Shown piece by piece: positions 45,131-54,203 of a DNA stretch of 64,000 bases (position 1 is its first letter; each line of letters begins with the position of its first letter). Position numbers and translations under genes: made by a program. Source of the stretch: Halalkalicoccus jeotgali B3 (GTDB taxonomy: Archaea > Halobacteriota > Halobacteria > Halobacteriales > Halalkalicoccaceae). The notes under the pieces are model-generated. The model was not told the origin of the DNA and searched no databases. It was given only the letters and a program-made list of their open reading frames with translations. The stretch spans positions 62,001-126,000 of the forward strand of contig NC_014298.1 in NCBI RefSeq assembly GCF_000196895.1, read 5' to 3'.

Positions 45131-45535
45131 ATGGAGACAATAACACTCGACGAGGCAAAGGAGATGATTCGGGCGGCAGAAGAGCGATCCGACGAGATCG
45201 GCGTGCCGATGTGCATTGCCGTCGTTGACGGGGGCGCGAATCTGCTCGGGTTCCATCGTATCGATGACGCGTTGCTCGCAAGTATCTCGATCGCACAGAA
45301 CAAGGCCTACAGTGCAGTGACACTGAAAATGCCGACCGACGAGATCGGGGACGCTGCCCAACCCGGCGAGGCCTTGTTCGGTATCGGAAACACCAACGAC
45401 GGTCGTATCGTGACGTTCGGCGGTGGGTTTCCGATCGAATCCGGTGAGAGCGTAATCGGTGCAATCGGCGTTAGCGGTGGGTCTCCCGACGAAGATATGA
45501 CGGTCGCTCAGGCGGGTCTCGACGCACTCGAGTAG
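45131..45535 (+). CDS. GlcG/HbpS-family (DUF336) protein
   Basis: 134 residues. TLDEAKEMIRAAEERSDEIG, MCIAVVDGGANLLGFHRID, SISIAQNKAYSAVTLKMPT and the C-terminal GGGFPIE..VIGAIGVSGGSP are the complete GlcG/HbpS fold. Relatives bind haem or corrinoid, and the same domain forms the C-terminal half of PduO in diol-degradation clusters. Here it lies close to a B12-dependent dehydratase operon on the opposite strand, so a corrinoid-related role is likely. Start ATG at 45131. An A+T-rich promoter lies between it and the siderophore promoter. Confidence 0.88.
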   Translation: METITLDEAKEMIRAAEERSDEIGVPMCIAVVDGGANLLGFHRIDDALLASISIAQNKAYSAVTLKMPTDEIGDAAQPGEALFGIGNTNDGRIVTFGGGFPIESGESVIGAIGVSGGSPDEDMTVAQAGLDALE

Positions 45536-45659
45536 CCACGTCCCGTGTGCTCGAGACGTACGCCGATGATGGAATGAGACGATGTATCGCAAAAAGGACG
45601 GTCAGTAGGCACCGAGAAGGTAAACGCCCGTGATCGAAGGGACTACGCCGAGTGAACCG

Positions 45660-45911
45660 ATGGAGCGAGTACTAGAGGCGATCGACCGAAACAAGCCGAC
45701 TACCTGGGACCGGTATTCATTGCTGTTTCGGTTCCTGGTGTGTGGCGACGGGATCGTCCGCGTAACGTCCCGACAGAACGACAGTCGAACCTACACGGTC
45801 GAACTCTCGGGCGGGGCGGCATCCGGTTGTACGTGCCGTGGTACCGATAGCGGCGTCGGGGGGATCGGTTGTCGACATATGCGAGCGGTTGACGTTCACC
45901 CACGTCTATAA
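45660..45911 (+). CDS. SWIM zinc-finger small protein
   Basis: 83 residues from the ATG at 45660. SRTYTVELSGGAASGCTCRGTD (about 45-66) and IGCRHMRAV give the SWIM signature CxC...CxH. The N-terminal half (MERVLEAIDRNKPTTWDRYSLLFRFLVCGDGIVRV) is the short module seen in small haloarchaeal SWIM proteins. Zinc and nucleic-acid or protein binding is expected. It sits between the GlcG-like gene and the convergent end of the dehydratase operon. The C-terminus is short (DVHPRL), possibly native. Confidence 0.7.
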   Translation: MERVLEAIDRNKPTTWDRYSLLFRFLVCGDGIVRVTSRQNDSRTYTVELSGGAASGCTCRGTDSGVGGIGCRHMRAVDVHPRL

Positions 45912-46007
45912 CACGACCGTCAAAACGGCCCAAGGGACGCTCGTCGTGACTTCCGTGGAACTCTCCGACTCCCGATTCGGAGCCGGGATCCCCGGTCTTT
46001 GGGGTGG

Positions 46008-46400
46008 CTATTCGATCGGTTTGAGCGGCATGCGTTTTGCCAACCGAGCCGCGTTCGTCCCGATCGTTCTCGCTTGCGAGTTCGTCGCGGGATAGTGGCG
46101 TACGATCGGTTCTTCCGGTGGGAGGCGGGCATGATGAATCACGTGAGTACCGTCGGGAGTGATTCCGATACCGATCTTCAACCCCGAGTCCGAAGCGGCC
46201 CGATATGCGATCTCGGTCGACGTCCTTTCGGAGGGAGGTTCCTCCGCGACTGATCGAGTACGCCACGGAACGCCCTCTTCTTCGATTCCATACTCGATGC
46301 ATTCGACAGTCGTCGGTTTCGGCCCCCGATACTGGATACTGATGTGCGGTACAGCACCGTCGGATGCTACCGACGCTCGGGGTTCGCTCACGTACTCCAC
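46008..46400 (-). CDS. ddrB: Diol/glycerol dehydratase reactivase small subunit
   Basis: 130 residues (PduH/DdrB/DhaG type). PHISIQYRGPKPTTVECIEYG, EEEGVPWRTRS, a SDSGLKIGIGI strand and LPPEEPIVRHYPATNSQARTIG-NAARL match the family, whose fold mimics the dehydratase beta subunit. It swaps with that subunit to release damaged cobalamin. 22 bp downstream of the large reactivase gene, last in the five-gene operon. Length is close to bacterial DdrB (about 125). Confidence 0.9.
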   Translation of the reverse strand: MEYVSEPRASVASDGAVPHISIQYRGPKPTTVECIEYGIEEEGVPWRTRSVAEEPPSERTSTEIAYRAASDSGLKIGIGITPDGTHVIHHARLPPEEPIVRHYPATNSQARTIGTNAARLAKRMPLKPIE

Positions 46401-46422
46401 CTCCGGGGTAGCGATCGGGAGC

Positions 46423-48330
46423 TCATGGGTGAGAATCGCTTGCGAGCGCGGTCAGGCCAACGGATTTCGCGAGTCCGTCGGGCACTGTCCCGTCGAGCGC
46501 CGTTCGATCACCGACGTAGGACAAGCACAGTCCGGTCGCGACTGCGTTTCGTGGTCCAGTCGTGCTGCGAATGTTCCCTCGGCCACAGACGATCCCGTAT
46601 TCGGCAAGCGCATCGGAGATCAGTTCCGGGATCTCGAAATCGAGTGCGGATCGTCCGACCATTACGACAAACGAGTGGTATCGGACGCTTTTCGTGGGCG
46701 AGATCTGCCGTAACGCACGCTTGGCGTTCGCGACGAACACCCTCTCTTTTGCCCGACGCCGGGTCCGGCGAACCTTCTCTACGGATTCGTCGATACTCAC
46801 GGGTTCCATGTCGCCATCGTCCGTGAGGAGAACGATCCGCCCGAACGTCTCCGAATCGACCGCCTCGTCGAGGAAGGTGACGGTCCCGTCCTCGTGGCGG
46901 ATGCTGAACAGCGTCTCGACTTTTGCGACGGGATATTTCTTGAGCCCTTCGGCGAGTTCCCAGTCATCGAGGCCGAGTTCCGAGGCGATCAGCATCGTCA
47001 CCATATCGCCTGCCCCGGCGAGGTGAATCGAGGTGATGTCGTTGTCCGCATCGATATAGGCAGCATCAGTCGACCCGCCACCCATATCGAGGATGGCGAA
47101 CGGAACGTCCGTCCCGGGAGTCGTCAGCGAACCCAAGATAGCCATGTTTGCCTCGATACCCTGGATGTGGACCGTCGTTTCCAACCGGTCTTCGACTTCG
47201 TCGGCGATCTGCTGCATGGGTAGTTCGCTCGTTTTGACCATCGCTGCCAGTCCGACCGCCGTCTCCATGCTGTGTTCGCTGGCGACCGACCCCTCGACGG
47301 CCTGCGGGACGAGCGTATCGACTGCCATGATGTCCCGGATGTTGATCTCCGAGAACTCCTGACCGGTGATTTCCCCCATCTGTTCGCGCGCCCGACTCAA
47401 CATTCCGCCGATGTTCGACCCGCGCTCCCCCCGGATATCGTCGATTGGCCAGAGGTCCTCGACCTGTGCCATGATCTCGTCGGCACCCTGATCGATACCG
47501 ATCGAAGCCGAAGTGCCCTGTTCGCTGATAACCGTCACTGAACCCGCGGGGATCGTTCGCTCTTCGACATCGCCGGCGGGTGTTTTGATGACGACTGCAG
47601 ATTTGTTCCCGACCAGCGCCCGCGAGACGGGGATGATCTTCTGGGTTTCCTCCGCGGAGAGTTCGAAGAGGGTCGCAAGCCCGTACGGGTTCGACAACTG
47701 ATCGATCGTTTGACCGGACCCTTCGCTTGCGACCTCGACTGCGGCCGGTTGGCCCCGCGGAATCTCCTCGATCTTGCTCACTTCGTCGACGATCGGGATC
47801 GTTCGGTCGATGCGATTGTTGATCAGAACGGCATCGTCCTTCTGAACGATCGCCCCTTGAACGTCGATACCGTCCTCGATCCATTCGTTGATCGTGGCTG
47901 CAGCGTCCGCGAAATCGACCGTCTCGGGAACGACCACGATCACTGCCGTTTCGTCCGGAACGTCGCCGCGATCGGCGGTTATGTCGATGATGGTTCCGGT
48001 TCCGAGCCCGTCCCCGCCCGGCGTCGACGGGTCGTGTCCGATCATCGTCGATTCGGTGATCACGGTCTCGGTGATGGTCTCCATCGCGACATCGCCGATG
48101 ACGGGCGCGGCTTCGTTGAGGAGGATCCGGTCGATGTCCTCGACGGCGATGTTCGCCTCATCCGCTGCCCGTTCGAGGGCGTTTATGACGCCCGGGACGT
48201 TCTTTACAGTCCCCTTCAGTCCGGTCGTCCGAAACAGACTGGTCGCGACGAACTCGTAGCCGTCGTTATCGCGTATGAGGGCGACTTCGGTGCTCGAATT
48301 GCCGATATCTATTCCTGCGATGTAGTTCAT
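46423..48330 (-). CDS. ddrA: Diol/glycerol dehydratase reactivase large subunit
   Basis: 635 residues (PduG/DdrA/DhaF type), slightly longer than the bacterial 603-610. ATP-dependent actin/Hsp70-fold chaperone: MNYIAGIDIGNSSTEVALI (1-19), GLGTGTIIDITADRGD, AILDMGGGSTDAAYIDADN (phosphate-2) and DWELAEGLKKYPVAK are recognised. It exchanges inactivated coenzyme B12 from the dehydratase. Follows the gamma-subunit gene by about 100 bp. Intact, with no frame problems. Confidence 0.94.
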   Translation of the reverse strand: MNYIAGIDIGNSSTEVALIRDNDGYEFVATSLFRTTGLKGTVKNVPGVINALERAADEANIAVEDIDRILLNEAAPVIGDVAMETITETVITESTMIGHDPSTPGGDGLGTGTIIDITADRGDVPDETAVIVVVPETVDFADAAATINEWIEDGIDVQGAIVQKDDAVLINNRIDRTIPIVDEVSKIEEIPRGQPAAVEVASEGSGQTIDQLSNPYGLATLFELSAEETQKIIPVSRALVGNKSAVVIKTPAGDVEERTIPAGSVTVISEQGTSASIGIDQGADEIMAQVEDLWPIDDIRGERGSNIGGMLSRAREQMGEITGQEFSEINIRDIMAVDTLVPQAVEGSVASEHSMETAVGLAAMVKTSELPMQQIADEVEDRLETTVHIQGIEANMAILGSLTTPGTDVPFAILDMGGGSTDAAYIDADNDITSIHLAGAGDMVTMLIASELGLDDWELAEGLKKYPVAKVETLFSIRHEDGTVTFLDEAVDSETFGRIVLLTDDGDMEPVSIDESVEKVRRTRRRAKERVFVANAKRALRQISPTKSVRYHSFVVMVGRSALDFEIPELISDALAEYGIVCGRGNIRSTTGPRNAVATGLCLSYVGDRTALDGTVPDGLAKSVGLTALASDSHP

Positions 48331-48433
48331 GTTCTCTCTGTCGAGGGGCCGACCGCGTATCGTGTCGGCCGGTGGGGAGGGTGATCAAGTGATGGGCCCG
48401 TAACTCGGGTCGTCCGCGGGGAGAACTCGGAGA

Positions 48434-48838
48434 TTACACCACCCCTCTCTTTTCGTATACCGCGATCGCCTCTCGAACCAGTTCCGCGTTGATCCGGGCG
48501 TCGTACTCCTCCTCGAGTTCGGTGGCCATCGATTGGAGGGTCTGTTTGTCCGCACCGCTCGGCCGAAGGGCGTTGTAGATCTCGAGCAGACGCTCGTCAG
48601 GAATTGTCGTCAACTCGGCCGCACGGCGGAAGTTCTGTGCGAGCTGGGGCCGTCCCTCGTCTTCGGCTACCGCTGCTTGCTTTTCTAAGGTATCCGGCGA
48701 AATGACGATATCATCGCCATCGATATCCCCGTCGACGATCGCTTCAAGCGTGATCTCCGAGAGGGCCGTTCCGTTCGGGGTTTCGACTGCGTCCGGGTTC
48801 TCCGATAGCGGGTAGTCGACGTCGTTTGGATTGGTCAT
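48434..48838 (-). CDS. pduE: B12-dependent diol/glycerol dehydratase small (gamma) subunit
   Basis: 134 residues, matching soluble glycerol dehydratase gamma (DhaB3, about 141) rather than microcompartment-borne PduE (about 173). DYPLSENPDAVETPNGTALS, PDTLEKQAAVAEDEGRPQLA, NFRRAAELTTIPDERLLEIY and NALRPSGADKQTL are strongly conserved. It lacks the N-terminal encapsulation extension. 13 bp separates it from the beta-subunit gene. Confidence 0.94.
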   Translation of the reverse strand: MTNPNDVDYPLSENPDAVETPNGTALSEITLEAIVDGDIDGDDIVISPDTLEKQAAVAEDEGRPQLAQNFRRAAELTTIPDERLLEIYNALRPSGADKQTLQSMATELEEEYDARINAELVREAIAVYEKRGVV

Positions 48839-48851
48839 TGGTAGTAGTGTA

Positions 48852-49424
48852 TTAGTTGAACGCTACGTCTAGTTCTACTTGTCCACGGGCTTCATCGAGC
48901 CGTTCGGTCTCCTTGATGTGCCAGATCGCCGCCATCGCTTGGAATTTCGGTCGTGTCATCGGGTCGTTTTCGACCGTGACGGGCGCTGGACTCTCCCCTT
49001 TTGCGTATCGAGCGGCGTTCCGACCGATCGCACGAAACGTCTCGGGCACCAGCAACGGCCCTTGGGGGAACAGTTCGAGATTATCGAGTTGGAGCAGGTC
49101 CTCCTGATGAATCAGGGTGGTTCCTCTCGACTGAATCGCGATACTGATACCGGACCCGCTGAGGTTCGACGAGATGAGCCCCATTCGCCCCAAATCAACG
49201 GTATCGTACACCCGAACGACACGTATGGAGGCACCTTCCTCTTCGATACCGGCCATCGTCTCACGGAGTATTTCGGCGTGTGAGACGCCCGAAAGCGTTT
49301 CCGTACTGATCTCGCCAAAGCCCGGGCTCAGGGCGATAACGACCTCGTCCGGTGTGGTCCCGTCGTCGGCTGGTCCGGTCTCCTCGAAGGTAATCGTTCG
49401 TTCTCGTTGTTTCGCTTGGCTCAT
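48852..49424 (-). CDS. pduD: B12-dependent diol/glycerol dehydratase medium (beta) subunit
   Basis: 190 residues (DhaB2 about 194; PduD about 224). EVVIALSPGFGEISTETLSG, VSHAEILRETMAGIEEEG, SNLSGSGISIAIQSRGTTLI and HQEDLLQLDNLELFPQGPLL form the cobalamin-binding Rossmann-like domain. The N-terminal targeting peptide of microcompartment PduD is absent, agreeing with the lack of shell genes. 69 bp downstream of the alpha gene. Confidence 0.94.
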   Translation of the reverse strand: MSQAKQRERTITFEETGPADDGTTPDEVVIALSPGFGEISTETLSGVSHAEILRETMAGIEEEGASIRVVRVYDTVDLGRMGLISSNLSGSGISIAIQSRGTTLIHQEDLLQLDNLELFPQGPLLVPETFRAIGRNAARYAKGESPAPVTVENDPMTRPKFQAMAAIWHIKETERLDEARGQVELDVAFN

Positions 49425-49493
49425 GGTCTGGGCAGGTCTCGTCGTTGCTCGTAATCGTTCGGTCGAACCGGACGCCGATCGCGGGGAACGCTC

Positions 49494-51218
49494 TCAGACA
49501 TCCTTCGGGTCGACTGCATGGCGGTAGTTCTTGATCTCTTCCCAGCGTTCCTCGCTGATCCTGTATCCCGTTCCGGGACCTTCGTAGTCGTTTGGATTGT
49601 TTACCGCGCTTACGACGTTGAATTCCTCGTCGAGGATCGCGGAGGTGTGGAGATAATCGCCCGAGACGCGTGATTTGAGGATGCCGAGGATGTTCTTGGC
49701 GATCCCTTCGAAGCCGCGATCGACCAGTATTTTGACGATATCGGCCCCCGTGATCTCTCGTTCCATCAGCTCTTGTGCGGCGTCGATATCCTGTGCTTGA
49801 TTTCTGTCCGGCATGTCCTCGCTCCCGTCGGCGTACGTCGCCGCCTCGACCTCTTCGTCGGTAATGGGCGGGAAGCCCAGTTCCTCGAACACCGCCTGAA
49901 GCGCTCTCACTGCCCGGTTACGATGTTCGATGACTTCCTCCTCTTCGACGTCCCTGGTCCCGCCGTCGACCTTGAAGTCCCGCTGAATGAGGTTGTAGTC
50001 GTCAAAGTCCGACGAATCGAAGGTGGATCCGGCGAACATATCGTCGTAATTCGGCACGGCACTATAGCCCGAGAAGATGAAATCGGTTCCGGGGAACATC
50101 TGGGGAATCATGTGTGCCGTCCGGCGCGTCTCCGAATGTGTGAACGTCTGATCGTTCCCGGAGGCCATCTCCAGATCGATCATGCCGGCGATGAGGTTCT
50201 CCGCGAGAATGCAGCGGAGGCCGGAGGGAACCGCCGCCGGGATCGCGACCGTACTGATCGATCCGTTTTGCAGCCCCTGGACACCACACCCCTTGGTTAC
50301 CAACACACACTTCGTTTCGAGATACAGCATGGACTTGCCCTCCGCTTGACCCATGTTCACTTCGGATCCCGACCCGGACGTAAATCGCATCTTCACCCCT
50401 CGAGAGGCGTACCCGGAGGCGAGAAAGGCCTTCGAGTACGGGGTGTCGTCTCCGTCCTTGAACACGTCCTCGGTGCCGTACACGGAGACCGTCTCGGCGT
50501 AGCTGGTCATTCCTCGCATACCCAGTTCGAGTTCGGTCGCTTCCTCGACGGCACACTGTGTCAGGACACCGCCCCTCCCACACTGCGTTCCGATCAACAG
50601 CGAGAGTGCGTTGAACGGTGCGATACGCGTGATCCCGACCGTCGTCTCGGCTTCGTCGAACCCTCGAAGCGCGGATTCGGCCGCATCAGCGACCAACTGT
50701 GCGGGATGGTCCTTCACGCTCGTGACGTGGCACTGATTGCCCGGGTTTTTCCGGGTTCGAACCTTCTGGAGTGCCATCATCATCTCCACCGTATTCATCT
50801 GATTGACGACTTCGGTGAGCTTCGCCGGCGTCATCCCGGCTGCCAGTCGCTTGATCTCCTCGCGTGGAACGTTGATGTCCGCCAGCATGTGGGCGAACTC
50901 TACCGAATCGGTTCCGAGCGCCTCTTCGGCTACTTCCGCATCGATCGCGTAATCGGCGATGAACTGATCGACGAAATCGAACTCCTCGCGTTCGACACCG
51001 TCAATTTCGACGATCGTTCCGTCCTCGACCGTTATCGAGGGATCCGGATCGTTGGGGGATTCCATCGCGACGAACCCGACTTCGGGCCACTCTTCGACTA
51101 GCCCGTCCCTATTGACGGGGCGATTATCGAGGACTTCGAACCTTTTGGATCGTTTCTGTGTCCCCTCTTCTCCCGATCGGGTGGTCTCCTCGGGGCCTGG
51201 TTTGTTGTTAACCATCAA
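49494..51218 (-). CDS. pduC: B12-dependent diol/glycerol dehydratase large (alpha) subunit
   Basis: 574-residue TIM-barrel subunit converting 1,2-diols or glycerol to aldehydes (propanal, 3-hydroxypropanal). The active-site residues known in Klebsiella diol dehydratase (Gln141, His143, Glu170, Glu221, Gln296, Asp335, Ser362) are found at a constant offset of 21: Gln162, His164 (NQCHVT), Glu191 (AETTVGI), Glu242 (YAETVSVYG), Gln317 (GVQGLQNG), Asp356 (GNDQTF), Ser383 (FSGYSAVPN). The N-terminus has about 20 extra acidic residues. First gene of the operon, with an A+T-rich promoter at 51219-51320. Propanediol versus glycerol preference cannot be told. Confidence 0.96.
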   Translation of the reverse strand: MMVNNKPGPEETTRSGEEGTQKRSKRFEVLDNRPVNRDGLVEEWPEVGFVAMESPNDPDPSITVEDGTIVEIDGVEREEFDFVDQFIADYAIDAEVAEEALGTDSVEFAHMLADINVPREEIKRLAAGMTPAKLTEVVNQMNTVEMMMALQKVRTRKNPGNQCHVTSVKDHPAQLVADAAESALRGFDEAETTVGITRIAPFNALSLLIGTQCGRGGVLTQCAVEEATELELGMRGMTSYAETVSVYGTEDVFKDGDDTPYSKAFLASGYASRGVKMRFTSGSGSEVNMGQAEGKSMLYLETKCVLVTKGCGVQGLQNGSISTVAIPAAVPSGLRCILAENLIAGMIDLEMASGNDQTFTHSETRRTAHMIPQMFPGTDFIFSGYSAVPNYDDMFAGSTFDSSDFDDYNLIQRDFKVDGGTRDVEEEEVIEHRNRAVRALQAVFEELGFPPITDEEVEAATYADGSEDMPDRNQAQDIDAAQELMEREITGADIVKILVDRGFEGIAKNILGILKSRVSGDYLHTSAILDEEFNVVSAVNNPNDYEGPGTGYRISEERWEEIKNYRHAVDPKDV

Positions 51219-51628
51219 CGATCGTTACTCGGCATCCTGCGTAATAGCGTTAATTATATTCAATAAGATATAAGATAATTTTATTTAATTTTATAAGAAT
51301 ATAATTATTGAAGGTGAAAAAGAACACGTTTGATTGAAATAGCTCAAGTGAACTTTTACTCGCCTCCGCATCGGCTCCGAGGTTCGTCCGTTCGATATTC
51401 CCTTCTTGAACTACTGAGGCGTTACCGCGAAGCCGATGGTGAGATGAGAGACTGGGATCCGTCCTCTCGGAAGTGACATCCGCCCTGCCGTACATGGCGG
51501 GCTACCCGTTGTAGGGGAATAGGCAACCGATATCCCGAAACGAATACGGTCCTCGGTGTGGTCGCCTCATTTTCCGAACCGGTAGTTGGTATCGGAACAA
51601 TCACAAGGGCGGGCGGTATTCCTGAAAC
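51219..51628. promoter_or_regulatory. Divergent control region between pduC and the SDR gene
   Basis: 410 bp without a gene. An almost pure A+T tract spans 51250-51310. Inside it an 11-bp inverted repeat (TAATTATATTC at 51251-51261, GAATATAATTA at 51297-51307) lies 33 bp from the pduC start and probably includes promoter and operator. The remaining 300 bp is ordinary GC-rich DNA, presumably with the SDR promoter. Confidence 0.55.
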
Positions 51629-52402
51629 ATGTCCGGTTCACTTGACGAACAGACGGCCGTCGTCACCGGTTCCAGTAGCGGAATCGGGTTCGGTATCGCT
51701 CAACATCTCGCGAGTGAGGGCGCGAACGTCGTTGTCAATTCCCGCTCACAGGCGCGAGCGGACGCTGCTGTAGACGAGATCGAGTGCAGCTCCGACCTCC
51801 TCCCGATCGAGGCCGACGTCACGGACCGCGACTCGCTTCGATCGCTTGCCGATCGAACCGTCGCGGAGTTCGGCTCGCTAGACATCTGGGTGAATAACGC
51901 CGGGATCAATATTCGTGGTCCCGCCGAAGAGATATCGCTGGATGAGTGGCAAACGGTCATCGACGTCAACCTGAGTGGAACGTTCTACGGGGCGCAAGTG
52001 GCTGGGAATCAGATGATCGACCAGGGAACGGGCGGAAATATCATCAACATCTCGAGTATGATGGGCGAACAGGGGCAAACCGGCAGAACACCGTACAATA
52101 CGTCGAAGGGAGGTGTGAACAATCTCACACGGTGTCTGGCTATCGAATGGGCGGACCACGACATCCACGTCAATGCCATCGCGCCGGGGTATATCGAGAC
52201 CGAGATGGTTGACGATGCGCAGGACCAGATCGGGTTCGATAGACAGGACGTCGTTGATCGAACCCCGCTCGGTCGGTTTGGAACCGTCGACGAGGTTGCA
52301 AACTGTGTGACCTTCCTCGCAGCCGGCGACCATTTCATGACGGGCGAGATACTGCATCCGGATGGTGGATGGCTCGCCTTCGGTTGGGGCAGCAAATCCT
52401 GA
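51629..52402 (+). CDS. SDR-family oxidoreductase
   Basis: 257 residues. Classical short-chain dehydrogenase with TGSSSGIG (13-20), NNAG (89-92), catalytic Ser142/143, Tyr156 and Lys160 (PYNTSKGG), and PGYIETEM. The closest group is glucose/3-ketoacyl reductase-like cP2 SDRs. It diverges from pduC and may reduce or oxidise the aldehyde or alcohol linked to the dehydratase, in place of a DhaT-type dehydrogenase, which is missing. Cofactor preference not certain; Asn-Ser-Arg-Ser after beta-2 (NSRS) suggests NADP. Confidence 0.92.
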   Translation: MSGSLDEQTAVVTGSSSGIGFGIAQHLASEGANVVVNSRSQARADAAVDEIECSSDLLPIEADVTDRDSLRSLADRTVAEFGSLDIWVNNAGINIRGPAEEISLDEWQTVIDVNLSGTFYGAQVAGNQMIDQGTGGNIINISSMMGEQGQTGRTPYNTSKGGVNNLTRCLAIEWADHDIHVNAIAPGYIETEMVDDAQDQIGFDRQDVVDRTPLGRFGTVDEVANCVTFLAAGDHFMTGEILHPDGGWLAFGWGSKS

Positions 52403-52455
52403 ACTGATCGATATCGGTTCCGATACTGTTCCGGAGACACTGGGCTTAACTCGGC

Positions 52456-53325
52456 GTGAATCGTACGGGACTCGTGTTCGGACTTTCGGCACGCACCGCA
52501 GCGTTCGGTCTCTGCAGTCTCGGTCTCGCTGTCGGGGGTGCTCTCCGTCGGGCTCGCCGTAGCGCCCGTAACGTCCCTCTCTCGGCCCTGCACGGCGATG
52601 GTCGTATCGGTCCAACGTGGCCGGAACGCACCGACGTCCGTGGTGACCGCGTCGACGGCGAAACGGAGTCGCTCGAAGACTACGCCCGTTCCGGATTCGA
52701 CCCGAACGCTGTTCACCCCGACGTGCGCGCCCTCTACGAGGAGACAGCGACCTTCGGGATGTCGGTTGCTGCGACGTGGCACTTCCCGTACTCGCTCGGG
52801 GCACGCGTCGCCAGTCGGGGGACGAGTCGGATCGAACAACTGAACCTTCCCGGTCCCGGCGGCGATTCGAAGCGCGTTTCTAGCGACCTGTTCGCGCTGG
52901 CCGAGCCGGCAGCGGAAACCGACCCGCGGGACGATCCACGATTGTGGATCCGAACGGACGACGATACCGGTGAGGGGGTGTTCGTCGCTATTTACGCCAG
53001 CTACGTTGACGGCGACGAACGATTCGTCAATATCGCCGTGCCGCTCCCCCACACGAACCTCGCGACCGTCCTCAGGATGGAACACTACGGGGACGGGATC
53101 GCACTGACGACTGACTGTCCTGACGGCGGACTGTATCTCCATACGCGGACGATGGCGTTCAAGCTCCCGGCCAGCCAGCGCTTTCGTGTTTCACCAGCGC
53201 ACGATTCCCCAGGATCTGTCGCTGATAGCGCGCGAAACGAGGCTGCTGTCCTTGCGGACCAGCGTATCTCCTTGCTCGGACTGCCGCTCGTAACCGTTCG
53301 GTACACTGCTACGCGAGAACGATAG
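52456..53325 (+). CDS. Conserved haloarchaeal protein with N-terminal hydrophobic segment
   Basis: 289 residues from a GTG. The N-terminus ARTAAFGLCSLGLAVGGAL (about 12-30) could be a membrane anchor or signal; the rest is soluble and beta-rich (RLWIRTDDDTGEGVFVAIYA, RFVNIAVPLPHTNLATVL, MEHYGDGIALTTDCPDGGLY, then TMAFKLPASQRFRV). The last section ends in RISLLGLPLVTVRYTATRE. No family recognised. Located 54 bp after the SDR gene but with no obvious functional link. Confidence 0.65.
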   Translation: MNRTGLVFGLSARTAAFGLCSLGLAVGGALRRARRSARNVPLSALHGDGRIGPTWPERTDVRGDRVDGETESLEDYARSGFDPNAVHPDVRALYEETATFGMSVAATWHFPYSLGARVASRGTSRIEQLNLPGPGGDSKRVSSDLFALAEPAAETDPRDDPRLWIRTDDDTGEGVFVAIYASYVDGDERFVNIAVPLPHTNLATVLRMEHYGDGIALTTDCPDGGLYLHTRTMAFKLPASQRFRVSPAHDSPGSVADSARNEAAVLADQRISLLGLPLVTVRYTATRER

Positions 53326-53526
53326 AACGTACTCCGGAACCGATCGCCAGGGATGATGAGCGTCACCGACGTCCCGTTGCTCGGTTCCAAGGGGTCTCTC
53401 TCGACCCGTCATCCCAGTCCCGTTTTCGTAGTGTTCATGACCGGAGATGCCACTCGAACCCGGGTCCACGATAGGGCCGTGTTCGCCGGCACTTTATCGG
53501 TCCCGAACGAGTACCCTCCAAGAGGT

Positions 53527-53955
53527 ATGAATACCAGTACCGATCGTCCCCCAGTCCGATTCGAACGGCTACTTCTCTACGTGATGAGTGGCATCTACAT
53601 CACCGCAGGCGTGATGCATTTCGTTACCCCGAGAACCTTCGCTCGGATCGCCCCGCCTCGATTCCCTCGGCCGACTCTTCTCGTCTACCTCTCCGGAGTT
53701 GCGGAGATCGTCCTCGGCATCGGCGTGCTGTTTCGGCGGACGCGCCGACGTTCGGCGTGGGGATTGATCGCCCTGTTACTCGCCGTGTTTCCGGCAAACG
53801 TCCATATGGCCACCAGTGATACGGTCCCCGAGTCGGTTCCAGATTGGGCTACCACCGTTGCTCGAGTCGGGTTGTGGGCGCGTCTCCCGTTTCAAGGCGT
53901 TCTCATGCTCTGGGCGTGGTGGTACACGCGTGTGATGCCCGAGAACGGAGCGTGA
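53527..53955 (+). CDS. DoxX-like small membrane protein
   Basis: 142 residues from the ATG at 53527 (MNTSTDRPPVRFERLLL). Four hydrophobic segments: LLLYVMSGIYITAGVMHFV, TLLVYLSGVAEIVLGIGVLF, SAWGLIALLLAVFPANVHMA and LPFQGVLMLWAWWYTRV. The G-x-x-H-F-x-x-P and P-A-N-V-H-M patterns fit the DoxX/MauE-like family of four-helix membrane proteins. The longer frame from 53353 is unlike the family. Role unknown, possibly redox homeostasis. Confidence 0.8.
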   Translation: MNTSTDRPPVRFERLLLYVMSGIYITAGVMHFVTPRTFARIAPPRFPRPTLLVYLSGVAEIVLGIGVLFRRTRRRSAWGLIALLLAVFPANVHMATSDTVPESVPDWATTVARVGLWARLPFQGVLMLWAWWYTRVMPENGA

Positions 53956-54203
53956 ACGACCCTTCCCTGCTCGACCCGACGGCCTCGCTGAGCTTCCCGT
54001 TTCGATGGCGGGTCGGACATCGAACTGTCGTTCAGCGGGAACGGCTCGCTGTCGAATGGCCTCCCGTTCCCGATCGACGCCGACTCTCGGACTCGTTCGC
54101 GGGACACCGACCACTCGTATGACGGTGAGCCGTTCGGTCCACAGTACCTCCACCGAGCGATCCGTAGCGTTTTGTGTTCGCTCTGCGAGGATCCGAGAGC
54201 ACT

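Noticed and set aside
52009-53142. 377-residue open frame on the - strand
   Set aside because: Antisense to the SDR gene and the following conserved gene; no family likeness and odd composition.
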